Shown here one piece after another: positions 33,821-42,446 of a stretch of 64,000 nucleotides of DNA (position 1 is its first letter; each line of letters opens with the position of its first letter). The translations under genes were made by a program, and so were the position numbers. The notes beneath the pieces are model-generated. The model worked only from the letters and a program-made list of their open reading frames with translations. It made no database searches and had not been told where the DNA came from. This stretch comes from a virus: the IMG/VR virus record IMGVR_UViG_3300027749_000080, positions 20,195 through 84,194 of that record. One strand, written 5' to 3'.

Positions 33821-35203
33821 TTAAGCCACTTTTTCACTTGACAATTGTTCTTCTAATTTTTTCATTTGATTCTTTGTATCTACTCGACCATTATATAATT
33901 TAGTAAGAATTGTTCGAGCAGCTGAATCCATTTTATTTGTGAAGACTGTATCGTTTTTTGTTAATATTTGGTCAGGTTGTAGTTCAATACCGGGTTTAAT
34001 TTTTCCCAAATACGCATCTGGCGAAATATTAAATTGAATTTGAATGTTTGGATACATTGAGGCAAAGTCAAAACATGAAACATACTTGTAATAGCCAGGT
34101 TCAGGTTTTGCAACATACGCTCCATCATAAGTTGCATCTTCTTCTAGGTCTCTTCTGTCATTTGCCATATAACGGCCTCTATCTAAAAACTCACGACACA
34201 TTAATGATTCAGTAATGAATACAGCGGAGAATACTTTTGAAACATCAACCTTTGCAAATTTTGAAATTGCAAATGCAACATCAAGTAGTCCAAGTTTATC
34301 TTCAATTAGCTTAATAAGAATGGTATCAATAATATTATACTTGATAAAGTTTTCAATATCTTGTTGGGCCTCCATCATGGTTGCATATTCACTATGAAGT
34401 TTAGTTGTTCCTAATACTAGGTTAGCAATATAATCTAATTTATAATTTTCAACTACTTTATAAGGTTTAGTATTCATGAATACTTCCATGTAATCTAAAA
34501 GACCTAAATGAACTGGCATTTTTGATTTACCAATTAAGGTTTTAGACGGCATTGTTTGCATTGGATCAATATCCAATTTTTTACAACGATTAATTAGATA
34601 AATCCAGTCAAATCCAATAACATTCCAACCAGTTAAGAATGGAATTTTTGGAAGAACTTTATGAAAGAACGTTTTCATTAACTCTTCTTCAGTTTCAAAG
34701 AAGAGATATTTAAGAGTAAAGGTTTGACCATGTGCTTTAAAGTAGTCATTCACTTCATCTTGCATTTGTAAAATTGGAGACTCTTCCAATTTCTTCATGG
34801 TTGACATTACAAAACAAACATTGTCCTCATTAACAAAAGTAATTAAATTAACTGGCATTGCTGCTTTTGCTGGATCAGGAAACTCTTGTGAAGTTAACTG
34901 AATCTCAATATCTAAATAATATTTTTTTGGACTGTCATCTGAATAAATTGAGGCAAGCTCAGTTTCATCTAATCTGGTTTGTGTTAATTCCTCAAGTCTA
35001 AATTTACTTAACCATTTACCTTGAACTTTTTTTAGGAACTTTCCATCCCAATTTCTGTGTTCAGTTGGGGTTGGAGTTAAGTTCCAATTATAAAGATCAT
35101 GAGGGAGTATTGGCTTTTTCATAAAGCCGATTGTACCATCCGGTTTATAATAAGAAATGACTAGAGTCGAGTCTTCTGTGTGAAATTCTGTGCTTACAAT
35201 CAT
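33821..35203 (-). CDS. 43: DNA polymerase B, N-terminal half (split gene 43)
   Basis: The 460-residue product has the N-terminal and 3'-5' exonuclease domains of T4-type family B polymerase: Exo I 'YYLDIEI' (D98, E100), Exo II 'GWNVIGFDWIYL', Exo III 'YNIIDTIL', and polymerase motif A 'DFASMYPNIQIQFNISP' near residue 378. It stops about 80 residues later. Motif B (K-x-x-x-N-S-x-Y-G) and motif C (D-T-D-S), needed for catalysis, are missing, and neither reading frame after the stop encodes them. T4 gp43 is 898 residues. A separate C-terminal gene outside the window is the likely explanation, as known for some T4-like phages. Confidence 0.85.
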   Translation of the reverse strand: MIVSTEFHTEDSTLVISYYKPDGTIGFMKKPILPHDLYNWNLTPTPTEHRNWDGKFLKKVQGKWLSKFRLEELTQTRLDETELASIYSDDSPKKYYLDIEIQLTSQEFPDPAKAAMPVNLITFVNEDNVCFVMSTMKKLEESPILQMQDEVNDYFKAHGQTFTLKYLFFETEEELMKTFFHKVLPKIPFLTGWNVIGFDWIYLINRCKKLDIDPMQTMPSKTLIGKSKMPVHLGLLDYMEVFMNTKPYKVVENYKLDYIANLVLGTTKLHSEYATMMEAQQDIENFIKYNIIDTILIKLIEDKLGLLDVAFAISKFAKVDVSKVFSAVFITESLMCREFLDRGRYMANDRRDLEEDATYDGAYVAKPEPGYYKYVSCFDFASMYPNIQIQFNISPDAYLGKIKPGIELQPDQILTKNDTVFTNKMDSAARTILTKLYNGRVDTKNQMKKLEEQLSSEKVA

Positions 35204-35223
35204 ATTAGTTAATATACCAAAAA

Positions 35224-35661
35224 TTAATGGGTTCCAGTTGAACCAAACCCGCCTTCTCCACGTTCAGTTGTCTCAGAATAAAGCTCTTCAAATGGAACAT
35301 CCTCAATTATATCATAAAATACTGGAACAAGTACAAACTGGATCAATTTTTGACCTGGTGTTATGATTTGGGTTTCGGTTCCAACATTAATCACATGGAT
35401 ATGAATTTCTCCTTGATAATCTTCATCGCAGACTTCCGCACCTTTAATTAATAATTGTTTAGTTGCAACCCCGGACTTGTTAAAGGCAGTTAACATATAC
35501 CCAGTAGGAATGTCAGCTTTAATACCAGTTGGAATTAGTGCAGAGTTCCCAGGAAGTAATGCTAGTTCAGGATAATCATTTGGAACAAAAAAATCTATAC
35601 CTGCAGATTTAGAGGTTCCCCTGGTTGGGATCTTAACGTCCCGAATTCTTGAAATTTTCAT
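35224..35661 (-). CDS. dut: dUTPase
   Basis: The 145-residue protein contains all five motifs of trimeric dUTPases: 'SAGIDFF', 'PTGIKADIP', 'NKSGVATKQLLIKGAEVCDE' (motif 3 region), 'PGQKLIQFVL', and the C-terminal P-loop-like 'RGEGGFGSTG'. It hydrolyses dUTP to dUMP, keeping uracil out of phage DNA and supplying dUMP. It is the first gene of the minus-strand replication block and is preceded by a candidate early/middle promoter motif at 35703. Confidence 0.92.
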   Translation of the reverse strand: MKISRIRDVKIPTRGTSKSAGIDFFVPNDYPELALLPGNSALIPTGIKADIPTGYMLTAFNKSGVATKQLLIKGAEVCDEDYQGEIHIHVINVGTETQIITPGQKLIQFVLVPVFYDIIEDVPFEELYSETTERGEGGFGSTGTH

Positions 35662-35702
35662 TAAATATTGGTTTTATATAGTATTACTTGTTCTTTTACC
35701 CC

Positions 35703-35723
35703 CAAAGTGAAAAAAGTTTAACT
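35703..35723 (-). promoter_or_regulatory. Candidate early/middle promoter motif
   Basis: The minus-strand 21-mer AGTTAAACTTT...CTTTG matches the one before the thymidylate-synthase-family gene (25518-25538) at 17 of 21 positions. It lies about 42 bases before the dUTPase ATG and faces away from the late elements at 35741 and 35800. Confidence 0.35.
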
Positions 35724-35740
35724 TTGGATACAATATTGCT

Positions 35741-35750
35741 GATAAATAAC
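35741..35750 (+). promoter_or_regulatory. Late promoter-like element GATAAATAAC
   Basis: The first of two elements before the tail sheath gene, in the 175-base divergent intergenic region. Confidence 0.6.
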
Positions 35751-35799
35751 TTTATCAACTCGTAGACCGTTTTTAAATTTATGAATTTGGGACGAATGC

Positions 35800-35813
35800 G
35801 ATAAATAAATAAC
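35800..35813 (+). promoter_or_regulatory. Tandem late promoter-like element
   Basis: GATAAATAAATAAC contains two overlapping ATAAATAA cores and lies 22 bases before the sheath ATG. Two late elements in series may explain high sheath output. Confidence 0.6.
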
Positions 35814-35835
35814 TTCAAAATAATACGCAAAAGCG

Positions 35836-38800
35836 ATGGCAGAAAAATTAAATCTGAACAGATACAAGTCAAGCGGTGTCTACACAGTAGAAATTGATGA
35901 GAGTACTAACCTTTCATTACCTCTTTCAACTGGAAGATTGGTAATTGGCTCAAGTAAAAAAGGCCCAATCAATTCAGTAGTACTAGTTAATGACTTACGT
36001 ACATTATCAGCAGTATATGGTGATATTGACTCTAAATTAGAAAAAAATGGTAATTATTTTCATAGAACTATCGAAGTCGCATTAAGAAATGGACCAGTTT
36101 ATGCACTAAATTTATTGCCTATTGCTGATTCGGATGTTGCATATTTTACAACATTTAATACAGAAGCAGCTTCAAATAACTCAAGTTGGTCAGCAAGTTC
36201 TTACCAAAGCAGCATAGCTGATTTTTATAATACTCAAAAACTATGGTTTGCTGATGTTGACGCTGTTAACAAATATAAAAACTTAGCATTAGGCGATTCA
36301 TTCCCAGCAACTGGAACAGTAGATAAAGATGCAAACAAGCTGTTAAGCTTAGTTAACTTGTCTAAGAAACATGTTACCTCATGGGCTAGAATAGCTGATA
36401 CAACCGGATACGATATTAAAGTTAAGGAATATTATAAATTACTTGGAGATAAGGTTGAAGTTCCTGATTTCTTACACCCTGACGATTATGTTTCTGACTA
36501 TTTTGTAGAACTAGCAGTAGTTGAAGGAGACTGGTCAGATGCTCTTAGATTATCAAAAGACCCAATTTACCAACAGTACTTTAATGCAAGCGGTATCATT
36601 TTATCAAAGTTAAATGATTTCCTATCATTAAAAGAAGTTACCGTTGTTAACCGTACAATTGGAGCCATTATCCCAGACTTTAGAGACCTAGCTGGATCAC
36701 CAGCTGCATTAGATCATTTATTTAATAATAAGTTTTCTACTTCTGGAGTTTATTGTGCTCTTGACTACAAGAAAATTGATATGATCGATTTGCTAAACAA
36801 TCCAGTATTCGATGGTGGACCAGGTTCGCCAGAAAATGTTGAAACCCAAAGATTAGACCTAGTAGGTTACGGGTTTGATGAAATTGATGCTCAAGTTTAT
36901 TCAGTAGATACAGGTAACCCAGATTTATCAATTGAGCCAGTTAAATTAATTGATGTACTAAGTTACAAAAAAACTGCTGGTTACAAATATTATTTCAATA
37001 TTCCAACCACTTCACCTGATAACTACGATATTTTACCAGGCGCAGCACTTAGCCTTGGCGAAATGTATACGGTTAATCCAACTGGTTCTGACAATAATTA
37101 TATTATTGCAACAATCGGTAGTCCACTGTATAATGCATGGGCAAATGGATTTATTAAAACTGGAGATACTTTACTTACAGGATCTACTAGATACTTATCA
37201 ACTGATGGAGTAATTAAAACAGTTATGAATGGTATGGTTAAAGTTAGCTATATTGAATTTTATGCATATAGCGATTTAACTTATACTAACCAAGTTGATG
37301 CAGCTGCAATAACTAGTGGATCTAATAAGTATCTACATATTGTGTCATCTACTTCTACTGAATTTAATATTGATTTCGATTTAACTGACACTGACATATT
37401 TATGCCAGGCTTTAATTATTTTGCGCCTAACCAATTAGTAGTTACCCTAACTCCTACCCTTTATGGAAATCCAGCAAAGAAAGAAACGCCAAATGGAAAT
37501 GCTGCATATAATGCAGACCTAAGAGGTGATATTGACAACTTTATTAAAACTGGTCAATACGTTAAAGCTAGAGTACTTACAGACGGCAATGGTGACCCAG
37601 TTATTCGTGAACGTTTATTAAGGATTAAAACTGTGTATGCAAAAAAAGTAAGTGTTACTTATTTAGGAGATCCTACTAGCACGCTACAATATACAATTAC
37701 AGTAGATTCTCCATTAGATACAAATGTAACTGGAATTGATCTTACTGATTCAATATTAAAGGTATATAAAGGAATTAAAAATTATGTAACTGATCTTACT
37801 GGTTTTTATGTACCGGCAATGTCTCTTGATGAAACTGGTTTATATCCTAACGGAACATCTACTCGTCAAAATAAGATTCTTGACTATATGTTTGAGAATA
37901 CTAATATTGCATCAACTATTGCAGATAATGAGACCCTAAACTTCCGATATATTATCGATTCATTTGAAGGTCAAATTGCACCTGCTTCTAAACAGCAACT
38001 TGCACAGCTTGCAGCAAATCACGGAAAAGCACTAGCTATTTGTAATGCTCCATCTTTTGCTCAATATGAGAAATCAATTGACCCAAGCTTTATCGATTTT
38101 AACACTAACTTAGTATCAACTGAGTATATTTCAACTGGTGGTAATCTATCTTCAAATCCTGAATTTACATTTGGATTTGCAAGTGGAGATAAGAATGGTA
38201 TTGCAATTGCATCTTACGCTGCATATTTTATGCCTAACCTAGTAATATTTGACAATGGTAGAAGTAAATCAGTTCCACCTGCTGCATATATTGCAAATAC
38301 GTATATGAAAAAATATACAGGCGGAAATACTTTCTCAATTGTTGCAGGTAAGCGCGGTATTATTACTGAGCCAGAAGTAACTGGACTAGAGTATGACTTA
38401 ACTAATGACGACCGAGATTATTTAGAACCAGTAGGTTTTAATATGATCGTTAGACGTAGAGGTTTCGGAGTAATGATTTTCTCAAATAACACAGGTTATC
38501 AAAGAGTAAAATCTGCACTTAATAACATCCACGTTAGAGAGGCATTAGTAACAATTGAAAGAGATATTGAAAGAATCTTATTGAATTATCTCTTTGAATT
38601 TAACGATCCAACTACTAGACTAAGAGTTAAAACACTAGTTAAAAACTACTTAGAAGCAGTTCAAGATGCTAGAGGTATTGCAACATTTGATGTAATATTT
38701 GATGATTCAAATAACGGTTCTGAGGTTCTTGAAAATAATGCTGGTGTAATTGATATTATTGTTGATTTCCCAAGAGGTATTCAAAAGTTTATCAACCGTA

Positions 38801-38865
38801 TTACAATCACAAGAGCTGGAGGCCAATTAGCTTCTGCTTCTACTGGATTTACTCCTTCATTCTAA
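35836..38865 (+). CDS. 18: Tail sheath protein, gp18-like
   Basis: The 1009-residue protein has the conserved sheath ends: N-terminal 'YKSSGVYTVEIDESTNLSL' with 'GRLVIGSSKKGPIN', and C-terminal 'FEFNDPTTRLRVKTLVKNYL' with 'VIDIIVDFPRGIQKFINRI', the handshake region that interlocks subunits. T4 gp18 is 659 residues; the extra 350 lie in the middle (about 200-650) and probably form additional surface domains. It contracts to drive the tube through the host envelope. It is alone on its strand here, with two late promoters before it and a strong terminator after it. Confidence 0.9.
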   Translation: MAEKLNLNRYKSSGVYTVEIDESTNLSLPLSTGRLVIGSSKKGPINSVVLVNDLRTLSAVYGDIDSKLEKNGNYFHRTIEVALRNGPVYALNLLPIADSDVAYFTTFNTEAASNNSSWSASSYQSSIADFYNTQKLWFADVDAVNKYKNLALGDSFPATGTVDKDANKLLSLVNLSKKHVTSWARIADTTGYDIKVKEYYKLLGDKVEVPDFLHPDDYVSDYFVELAVVEGDWSDALRLSKDPIYQQYFNASGIILSKLNDFLSLKEVTVVNRTIGAIIPDFRDLAGSPAALDHLFNNKFSTSGVYCALDYKKIDMIDLLNNPVFDGGPGSPENVETQRLDLVGYGFDEIDAQVYSVDTGNPDLSIEPVKLIDVLSYKKTAGYKYYFNIPTTSPDNYDILPGAALSLGEMYTVNPTGSDNNYIIATIGSPLYNAWANGFIKTGDTLLTGSTRYLSTDGVIKTVMNGMVKVSYIEFYAYSDLTYTNQVDAAAITSGSNKYLHIVSSTSTEFNIDFDLTDTDIFMPGFNYFAPNQLVVTLTPTLYGNPAKKETPNGNAAYNADLRGDIDNFIKTGQYVKARVLTDGNGDPVIRERLLRIKTVYAKKVSVTYLGDPTSTLQYTITVDSPLDTNVTGIDLTDSILKVYKGIKNYVTDLTGFYVPAMSLDETGLYPNGTSTRQNKILDYMFENTNIASTIADNETLNFRYIIDSFEGQIAPASKQQLAQLAANHGKALAICNAPSFAQYEKSIDPSFIDFNTNLVSTEYISTGGNLSSNPEFTFGFASGDKNGIAIASYAAYFMPNLVIFDNGRSKSVPPAAYIANTYMKKYTGGNTFSIVAGKRGIITEPEVTGLEYDLTNDDRDYLEPVGFNMIVRRRGFGVMIFSNNTGYQRVKSALNNIHVREALVTIERDIERILLNYLFEFNDPTTRLRVKTLVKNYLEAVQDARGIATFDVIFDDSNNGSEVLENNAGVIDIIVDFPRGIQKFINRITITRAGGQLASASTGFTPSF

Positions 38866-38887
38866 TTAAGAAAAGTTTAATACAAAT

Positions 38888-38916
38888 AAAAAGGACCTCA
38901 ATTGAGGTCCTTTTTT
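38888..38916. terminator. Bidirectional terminator
   Basis: AAAAAGGACCTC pairs perfectly with GAGGTCCTTTTT around AATT; A and T runs flank both sides. It lies between the sheath gene and the convergent HAD nucleotidase gene. Confidence 0.85.
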
Positions 38917-38970
38917 GTTTAGGGCCGACAGGATATGTCAGATTCCACCACTTGGTTTAAGTCCAAGAAC

Positions 38971-39543
38971 TTAGTCTTCAATTTCCATAATACTTTCAAG
39001 AACTCGAATAGAGTCAGTTGAGTCATTATGCAAAATACCGGTTCCACCGGCATCAGTCCATTTATTTAGCTTAGTATCAAAATCGTCAATTAGGATATCA
39101 AATTCATTTCGGGCATATTTCCATTTGTCTTGATCTAAAATAATTCTGGTTTTACTTGTAAAATCTTCAGGTTTAGTAACAGGCTCTTCATCAATGTGAA
39201 GGTGTAGTTTAATCCATTTTGTTTTACCAGCTAAACATTCAGGGCTTCTGCTTGGAGCAGATAGAATAATTGGATCATACTGTTTTAAATAGTCCCATAA
39301 TTCTCTACCATCTTGTGTCCAAGGTAAATCTGCCCAAAAATCTTCTCCTAATTTATCCAGGATTGGCCAAATCGAATTTTTACCATGAAGTTCTTCGTAT
39401 GCATGCGGAGAAAGTTTTTCAGGATTTTCTGAAATTTCAGTAAAGCCACGATTAAAGTCTACTAGGACCCCGTCTAAATCACAGAAAATTGTGTATTTTC
39501 CGCCTCTTTTTTCAAAGACAAATTGTTTAAATTTTTTAAGCAT
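38971..39543 (-). CDS. HAD nucleotidase-like with head-targeting N-terminus
   Basis: The ATG at 39543 (8-base overlap with the GroES-like stop) is preferred over an upstream TTG at 39558. The 190-residue protein starts 'MLKKFKQFVFEKRGG', a clear head-targeting peptide with V-F-E as a potential protease site, and runs straight into 'FCDLDGVLVDF', the D-x-D HAD nucleophile motif typical of 5'(3')-deoxyribonucleotidases. Later 'IILSAPS' and 'ILIDDF' provide motifs II and IV. It may be a nucleotidase delivered with the DNA. A minus-strand TAATAAATAAA inside the upstream gene could be its late promoter. Confidence 0.75.
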   Translation of the reverse strand: MLKKFKQFVFEKRGGKYTIFCDLDGVLVDFNRGFTEISENPEKLSPHAYEELHGKNSIWPILDKLGEDFWADLPWTQDGRELWDYLKQYDPIILSAPSRSPECLAGKTKWIKLHLHIDEEPVTKPEDFTSKTRIILDQDKWKYARNEFDILIDDFDTKLNKWTDAGGTGILHNDSTDSIRVLESIMEIED

Positions 39544-39868
39544 TTTCTTTAAGTTCAAATTGTGTATCTTGATCTTTATTTATTATGGCTAAAAGATCGT
39601 TAGCTATTACCAAATGATATCCGATACCATCCCAAGTTACATCAAGGCCTGAATATCTTTGATATAAAACTTTATCTCCAGCTTTAACTGGACATTTTGA
39701 ATTATCTGGAACTGAGTGGCCAACTGCAATTACGGTTCCTGTATTTGGGCGCTTGCGTGCATCAACTGATAAAATAATACCAGTTTCGGTTTTTGTCTCT
39801 ACTGTATCTGGTAAAACCAGCAGTCTTTCAAATAGTGGCATAAAGCCTTTTGTTATATCAACACTCAT
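39536..39868 (-). CDS. groS: GroES-like co-chaperonin
   Basis: The 110-residue protein follows GroES: 'PLFERLLVLPDTVETKTETG' (first strand and mobile-loop region), 'GTVIAVGHSVPD', 'VKAGDKVLYQRYSGLDV' and C-terminal 'ANDLLAIIN'. GroES is about 97 residues and forms a seven-fold lid for GroEL. T4 uses gp31 with host GroEL to fold gp23. Here a phage GroEL is also encoded (52411-53991), so the two may form a phage-specific chaperonin. It overlaps RNase H by TAATG. Confidence 0.88.
   Translation of the reverse strand: MSVDITKGFMPLFERLLVLPDTVETKTETGIILSVDARKRPNTGTVIAVGHSVPDNSKCPVKAGDKVLYQRYSGLDVTWDGIGYHLVIANDLLAIINKDQDTQFELKENA
39575..39585 (-). promoter_or_regulatory. Possible late promoter inside groS
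   Basis: Minus-strand TAATAAATAAA lies within the GroES-like coding sequence about 32 bases upstream of the HAD nucleotidase ATG. It may separate late expression of that head-type gene from the earlier replication operon. Coding constraint (Asn-Lys) could also explain it. Confidence 0.3.
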
Positions 39869-40980
39869 TAGTATTTATAATTTTTTTTGAATTTGTAATA
39901 ATTAAATTTACGGCGAACTGTTAAATCCACACTTGCTTTTATTGCATCGAGTACGTCAGTTGGAAAAAGCTTTGTACTTAATCTTACTAATGTCTTATTA
40001 CGATGGATGTTATTCTGGATTGTCTGCCATTCACCAGGTTCCTTTATCTTTAGAGTATCACATGTTATTTCACGCATTACATCAAGGAACCCAGAATCAC
40101 CTGAATCGATTAGTTCTTTAACATCAGACCACTCATATGATTCTCTAACATGCTCTATTATTTTAGTTACTTTAGAGGCTGTCATTTTTGGATGAACTCT
40201 TGGGATATTATCAGAACTGTCTCCAGCTAAGCATTTTGTTAAAATATCCAGAGTTGGATCAATTGTTAAGTGCTGATAGTCTTTTTGGGTTAAGTCATTT
40301 ATTATATTAATAACCGCCGAGTTATCAATTGACTCAATATCAAAATCAAATAGATTAACTTCTGCCGGTTTTTCGTCTTTACCAAAATCTTCAGTTGTAT
40401 AAATCTTTTTATATTTTGTCATCTGTTTTGGCATAATTAAAATAACTTTGCGCTTATTGCTTTCCAATAATTGAGTTAAATCTTTGTCAACTGACCAAAT
40501 ACAAATATCTTCTTTTAGATTTTCACAAATGTAGGCAATTAAATCGTCACCTTCTGCTCCAGGTACTCGATTGACTACAACTCCATATTCATCTGAGATT
40601 ATATTGAGTACTTCATTTTGAAAGTATTCAAAGAACAGATAAATTTTATCATCGTATTTTCTTTGACCTTTATAACTAAAGTCTCCTTCTCCATGTGTTT
40701 CAAAATGTTCCTTAATATATTTTTTTCTCCAACTCTTAGAGTCAAATACAAAAAATACAGATTGGATATTTTCTTTAAATGGAGCAAGGATACTACCAAA
40801 ATAATTTGTTGAAAATGATTTAAACGAATCTTTACTACCCTGTTTAAGAATAAATTTATCATCGTTTAATAAATCAGCAACGTAATACTTTTCACCAATT
40901 CTTTTATCGTTTGCAAGAATGTTTTTAACAATACTTACTGCCACGTTTAAAAAAGCATTTCCGTCTATGATTAGATTCAT
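39868..40980 (-). CDS. rnh: RNase H / 5'-3' flap exonuclease
   Basis: The 370-residue protein (T4 RNase H: 305) is a FEN1-like nuclease. Acidic metal ligands lie in 'LIIDGNAFLN', 'FVFDSKSWRK', 'PGAEGDDLIAYI', 'WSVDKDLTQLL' and 'CLAGDSSDNIPR'. It removes RNA primers from lagging-strand fragments. Gene order gp32, small protein, rnh mirrors the T4 32-59-33-dsbA-rnh cluster. The C-terminal helix-hairpin region is followed by a basic end ('RRKFNYYKFKKNYK'). Confidence 0.85.
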   Translation of the reverse strand: MNLIIDGNAFLNVAVSIVKNILANDKRIGEKYYVADLLNDDKFILKQGSKDSFKSFSTNYFGSILAPFKENIQSVFFVFDSKSWRKKYIKEHFETHGEGDFSYKGQRKYDDKIYLFFEYFQNEVLNIISDEYGVVVNRVPGAEGDDLIAYICENLKEDICIWSVDKDLTQLLESNKRKVILIMPKQMTKYKKIYTTEDFGKDEKPAEVNLFDFDIESIDNSAVINIINDLTQKDYQHLTIDPTLDILTKCLAGDSSDNIPRVHPKMTASKVTKIIEHVRESYEWSDVKELIDSGDSGFLDVMREITCDTLKIKEPGEWQTIQNNIHRNKTLVRLSTKLFPTDVLDAIKASVDLTVRRKFNYYKFKKNYKY

Positions 40981-40986
40981 TTTATT

Positions 40987-41265
40987 TTAATTAGTAGGTT
41001 GTTTAGGAACTTGCAGTTTCTTTATTGCTTTTACAATAAGTTCAGATTCTTCTAGTGTAAATATTCCTTTAGCTTGGCAATGATTTGCTGAGGCTACTAA
41101 AATAAGAACTGCGTGTTCTGGAGTTAAATTTACCAAAAAGTTTTCATAATCTTCAAGATTAGTATAACTAATTGAAGAAAGTAGTGTAGCGATTGGAGCG
41201 GCCTCAGGTTGATTTGCGTCAACCTGAGGAGCTTCAACTACTGGTGGTGTTTTTGATTTTGCCAT
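40987..41265 (-). CDS. Small protein at gp33 position
   Basis: The 92-residue protein has a Pro/Ala-rich first 25 residues and a helical remainder, 'LEDYENFLVNLTPEHAVLIL' to 'LEESELIVKAIKKLQ'. It sits between gp32 and rnh, exactly where T4 carries gene 33, the late-transcription co-activator that bridges gp55-RNA polymerase to the sliding clamp. Since gp55 and late promoters are present, a gp33-like role is attractive. I see no diagnostic motif, so this rests on position and size (T4 gp33 is 112 residues). Confidence 0.55.
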   Translation of the reverse strand: MAKSKTPPVVEAPQVDANQPEAAPIATLLSSISYTNLEDYENFLVNLTPEHAVLILVASANHCQAKGIFTLEESELIVKAIKKLQVPKQPTN

Positions 41266-41283
41266 TTTGTAGTTTAATTATTT

Positions 41284-42330
41284 TTATAAAGATGCAAATA
41301 AATCGTCTAAGTCATCTGCCTTTGGGGCAGCTGTTTTAGGTTTAACTTCAGGCGCTGGAGCAGAAATTTCAAAGTCATCATCTAAATTAATTGATGAGCT
41401 TACATTTTTTACTGCTGGCGCTGGAGTGAATTCAATATCTTCACCAAGTGGTGCTTGTGTTCTAGCAACCGGCGCAGATAATTTAAAGTGTTTCTTCATT
41501 CTTTCATCTTTAGTGTTTGCAACTAAATTGTCAATGATTTGTTTGTAAGGAACAATTGCTTTAATATAGTCTGCAACTTTTTCGTATTCAACATCAGTCC
41601 ATTCCTTTAAGAAATATTGACTCATATCTGGCGAATTCTTTTTAAAGTATTCGCTTACAAATTGCATAACCTTAGGCTCAGTAGAAACTGGAATTTCTTT
41701 ACCTTGAGTTGAGATAATTAATGGGCTAACTTCATTCATGAATTTACTAGCACTAAAATCTCTCCATGCTTTAGTCTTACGCTTAATAACCAAAACAAAA
41801 TCCTTACCTGTAGTAAGTGAGAATGGATTAATTTTTTGAGTAGTAACTAATTCTTGTTCAGGATTAATTTCTTGTTGGATTAAGTTGTCAATTGTATATC
41901 CATAAGAATATATTTTGATTTTACCTTCCATTGTAGGAAATTGTGGATCCTTCTTGATGTAAACGCAAGAATAGTAATTGTAATAACGATTAAAATACTT
42001 TTGAATCTCTTCAACAATTGAAGGCTCTTCATTTTTTAATCTCTTTAATTCAAGATCAAGCGTCCAAAGAATTGATGATGCTCCTGTCGTTGATGGACAA
42101 TCTACATACAACTTTTCGTTGGTTAAAGGGTTAGTTAATTTAGCTGCATATTTTTTGTAGCGGCTCTTAGTTGGATCGGTTACCCAAGGGATAAAACGAA
42201 TAACTGATTTGTAAATACCGTTTTGACCTTGGTCTGGACCGGGATTGTACACATTGTCGTCGACTTTGCGACCTGCTGCTGATGATTTACCTGAGAAATC
42301 ATCGAGATTAAGATTGAATAGATCTTCCAT
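41284..42330 (-). CDS. 32: Single-stranded DNA-binding protein, gp32-like
   Basis: The 348-residue protein resembles T4 gp32 (301). The core has 'KSVIRFIPWVTDPTKSRYKK', 'YYNYYSCVYIKKDPQFPTME' and 'EGKIKIYSYGYTI', aromatic- and Lys-rich as in the DNA-binding cleft. The C-terminal tail is acidic and ends 'DDLDDLFASL', the part that recruits partner proteins. T4 gp32 binds zinc through three Cys and one His; here only one Cys lies in the equivalent stretch ('YVDCPSTTG'), so zinc appears lost. It coats single strands for replication and recombination. Confidence 0.85.
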   Translation of the reverse strand: MEDLFNLNLDDFSGKSSAAGRKVDDNVYNPGPDQGQNGIYKSVIRFIPWVTDPTKSRYKKYAAKLTNPLTNEKLYVDCPSTTGASSILWTLDLELKRLKNEEPSIVEEIQKYFNRYYNYYSCVYIKKDPQFPTMEGKIKIYSYGYTIDNLIQQEINPEQELVTTQKINPFSLTTGKDFVLVIKRKTKAWRDFSASKFMNEVSPLIISTQGKEIPVSTEPKVMQFVSEYFKKNSPDMSQYFLKEWTDVEYEKVADYIKAIVPYKQIIDNLVANTKDERMKKHFKLSAPVARTQAPLGEDIEFTPAPAVKNVSSSINLDDDFEISAPAPEVKPKTAAPKADDLDDLFASL

Positions 42331-42389
42331 ATTGTTTATAATGTTTAATAATTTAATAGAATTGTACTAAATAAATGTGAAGAGTTTTG

Positions 42390-42422
42390 AAAAAAAAAGG
42401 ACGAGTTGTAAAACCCGTCCTT
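42390..42422 (-). terminator. Intrinsic terminator after histone-like gene
   Basis: On the minus strand AAGGACG pairs with CGTCCTT, followed by a run of T. It ends the histone H1-like transcript 25 bases after its stop and separates it from gp32. Confidence 0.75.
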
Positions 42423-42446
42423 AAATGTGAACTTTTAGTCTAAAAA

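Noticed and set aside
33172-33840. Frameshift as the cause of the early polymerase stop
   Set aside because: The sequence after the stop codes for a different Pro-rich protein and shows no motif B or C in any frame, so a simple frameshift does not restore the polymerase.
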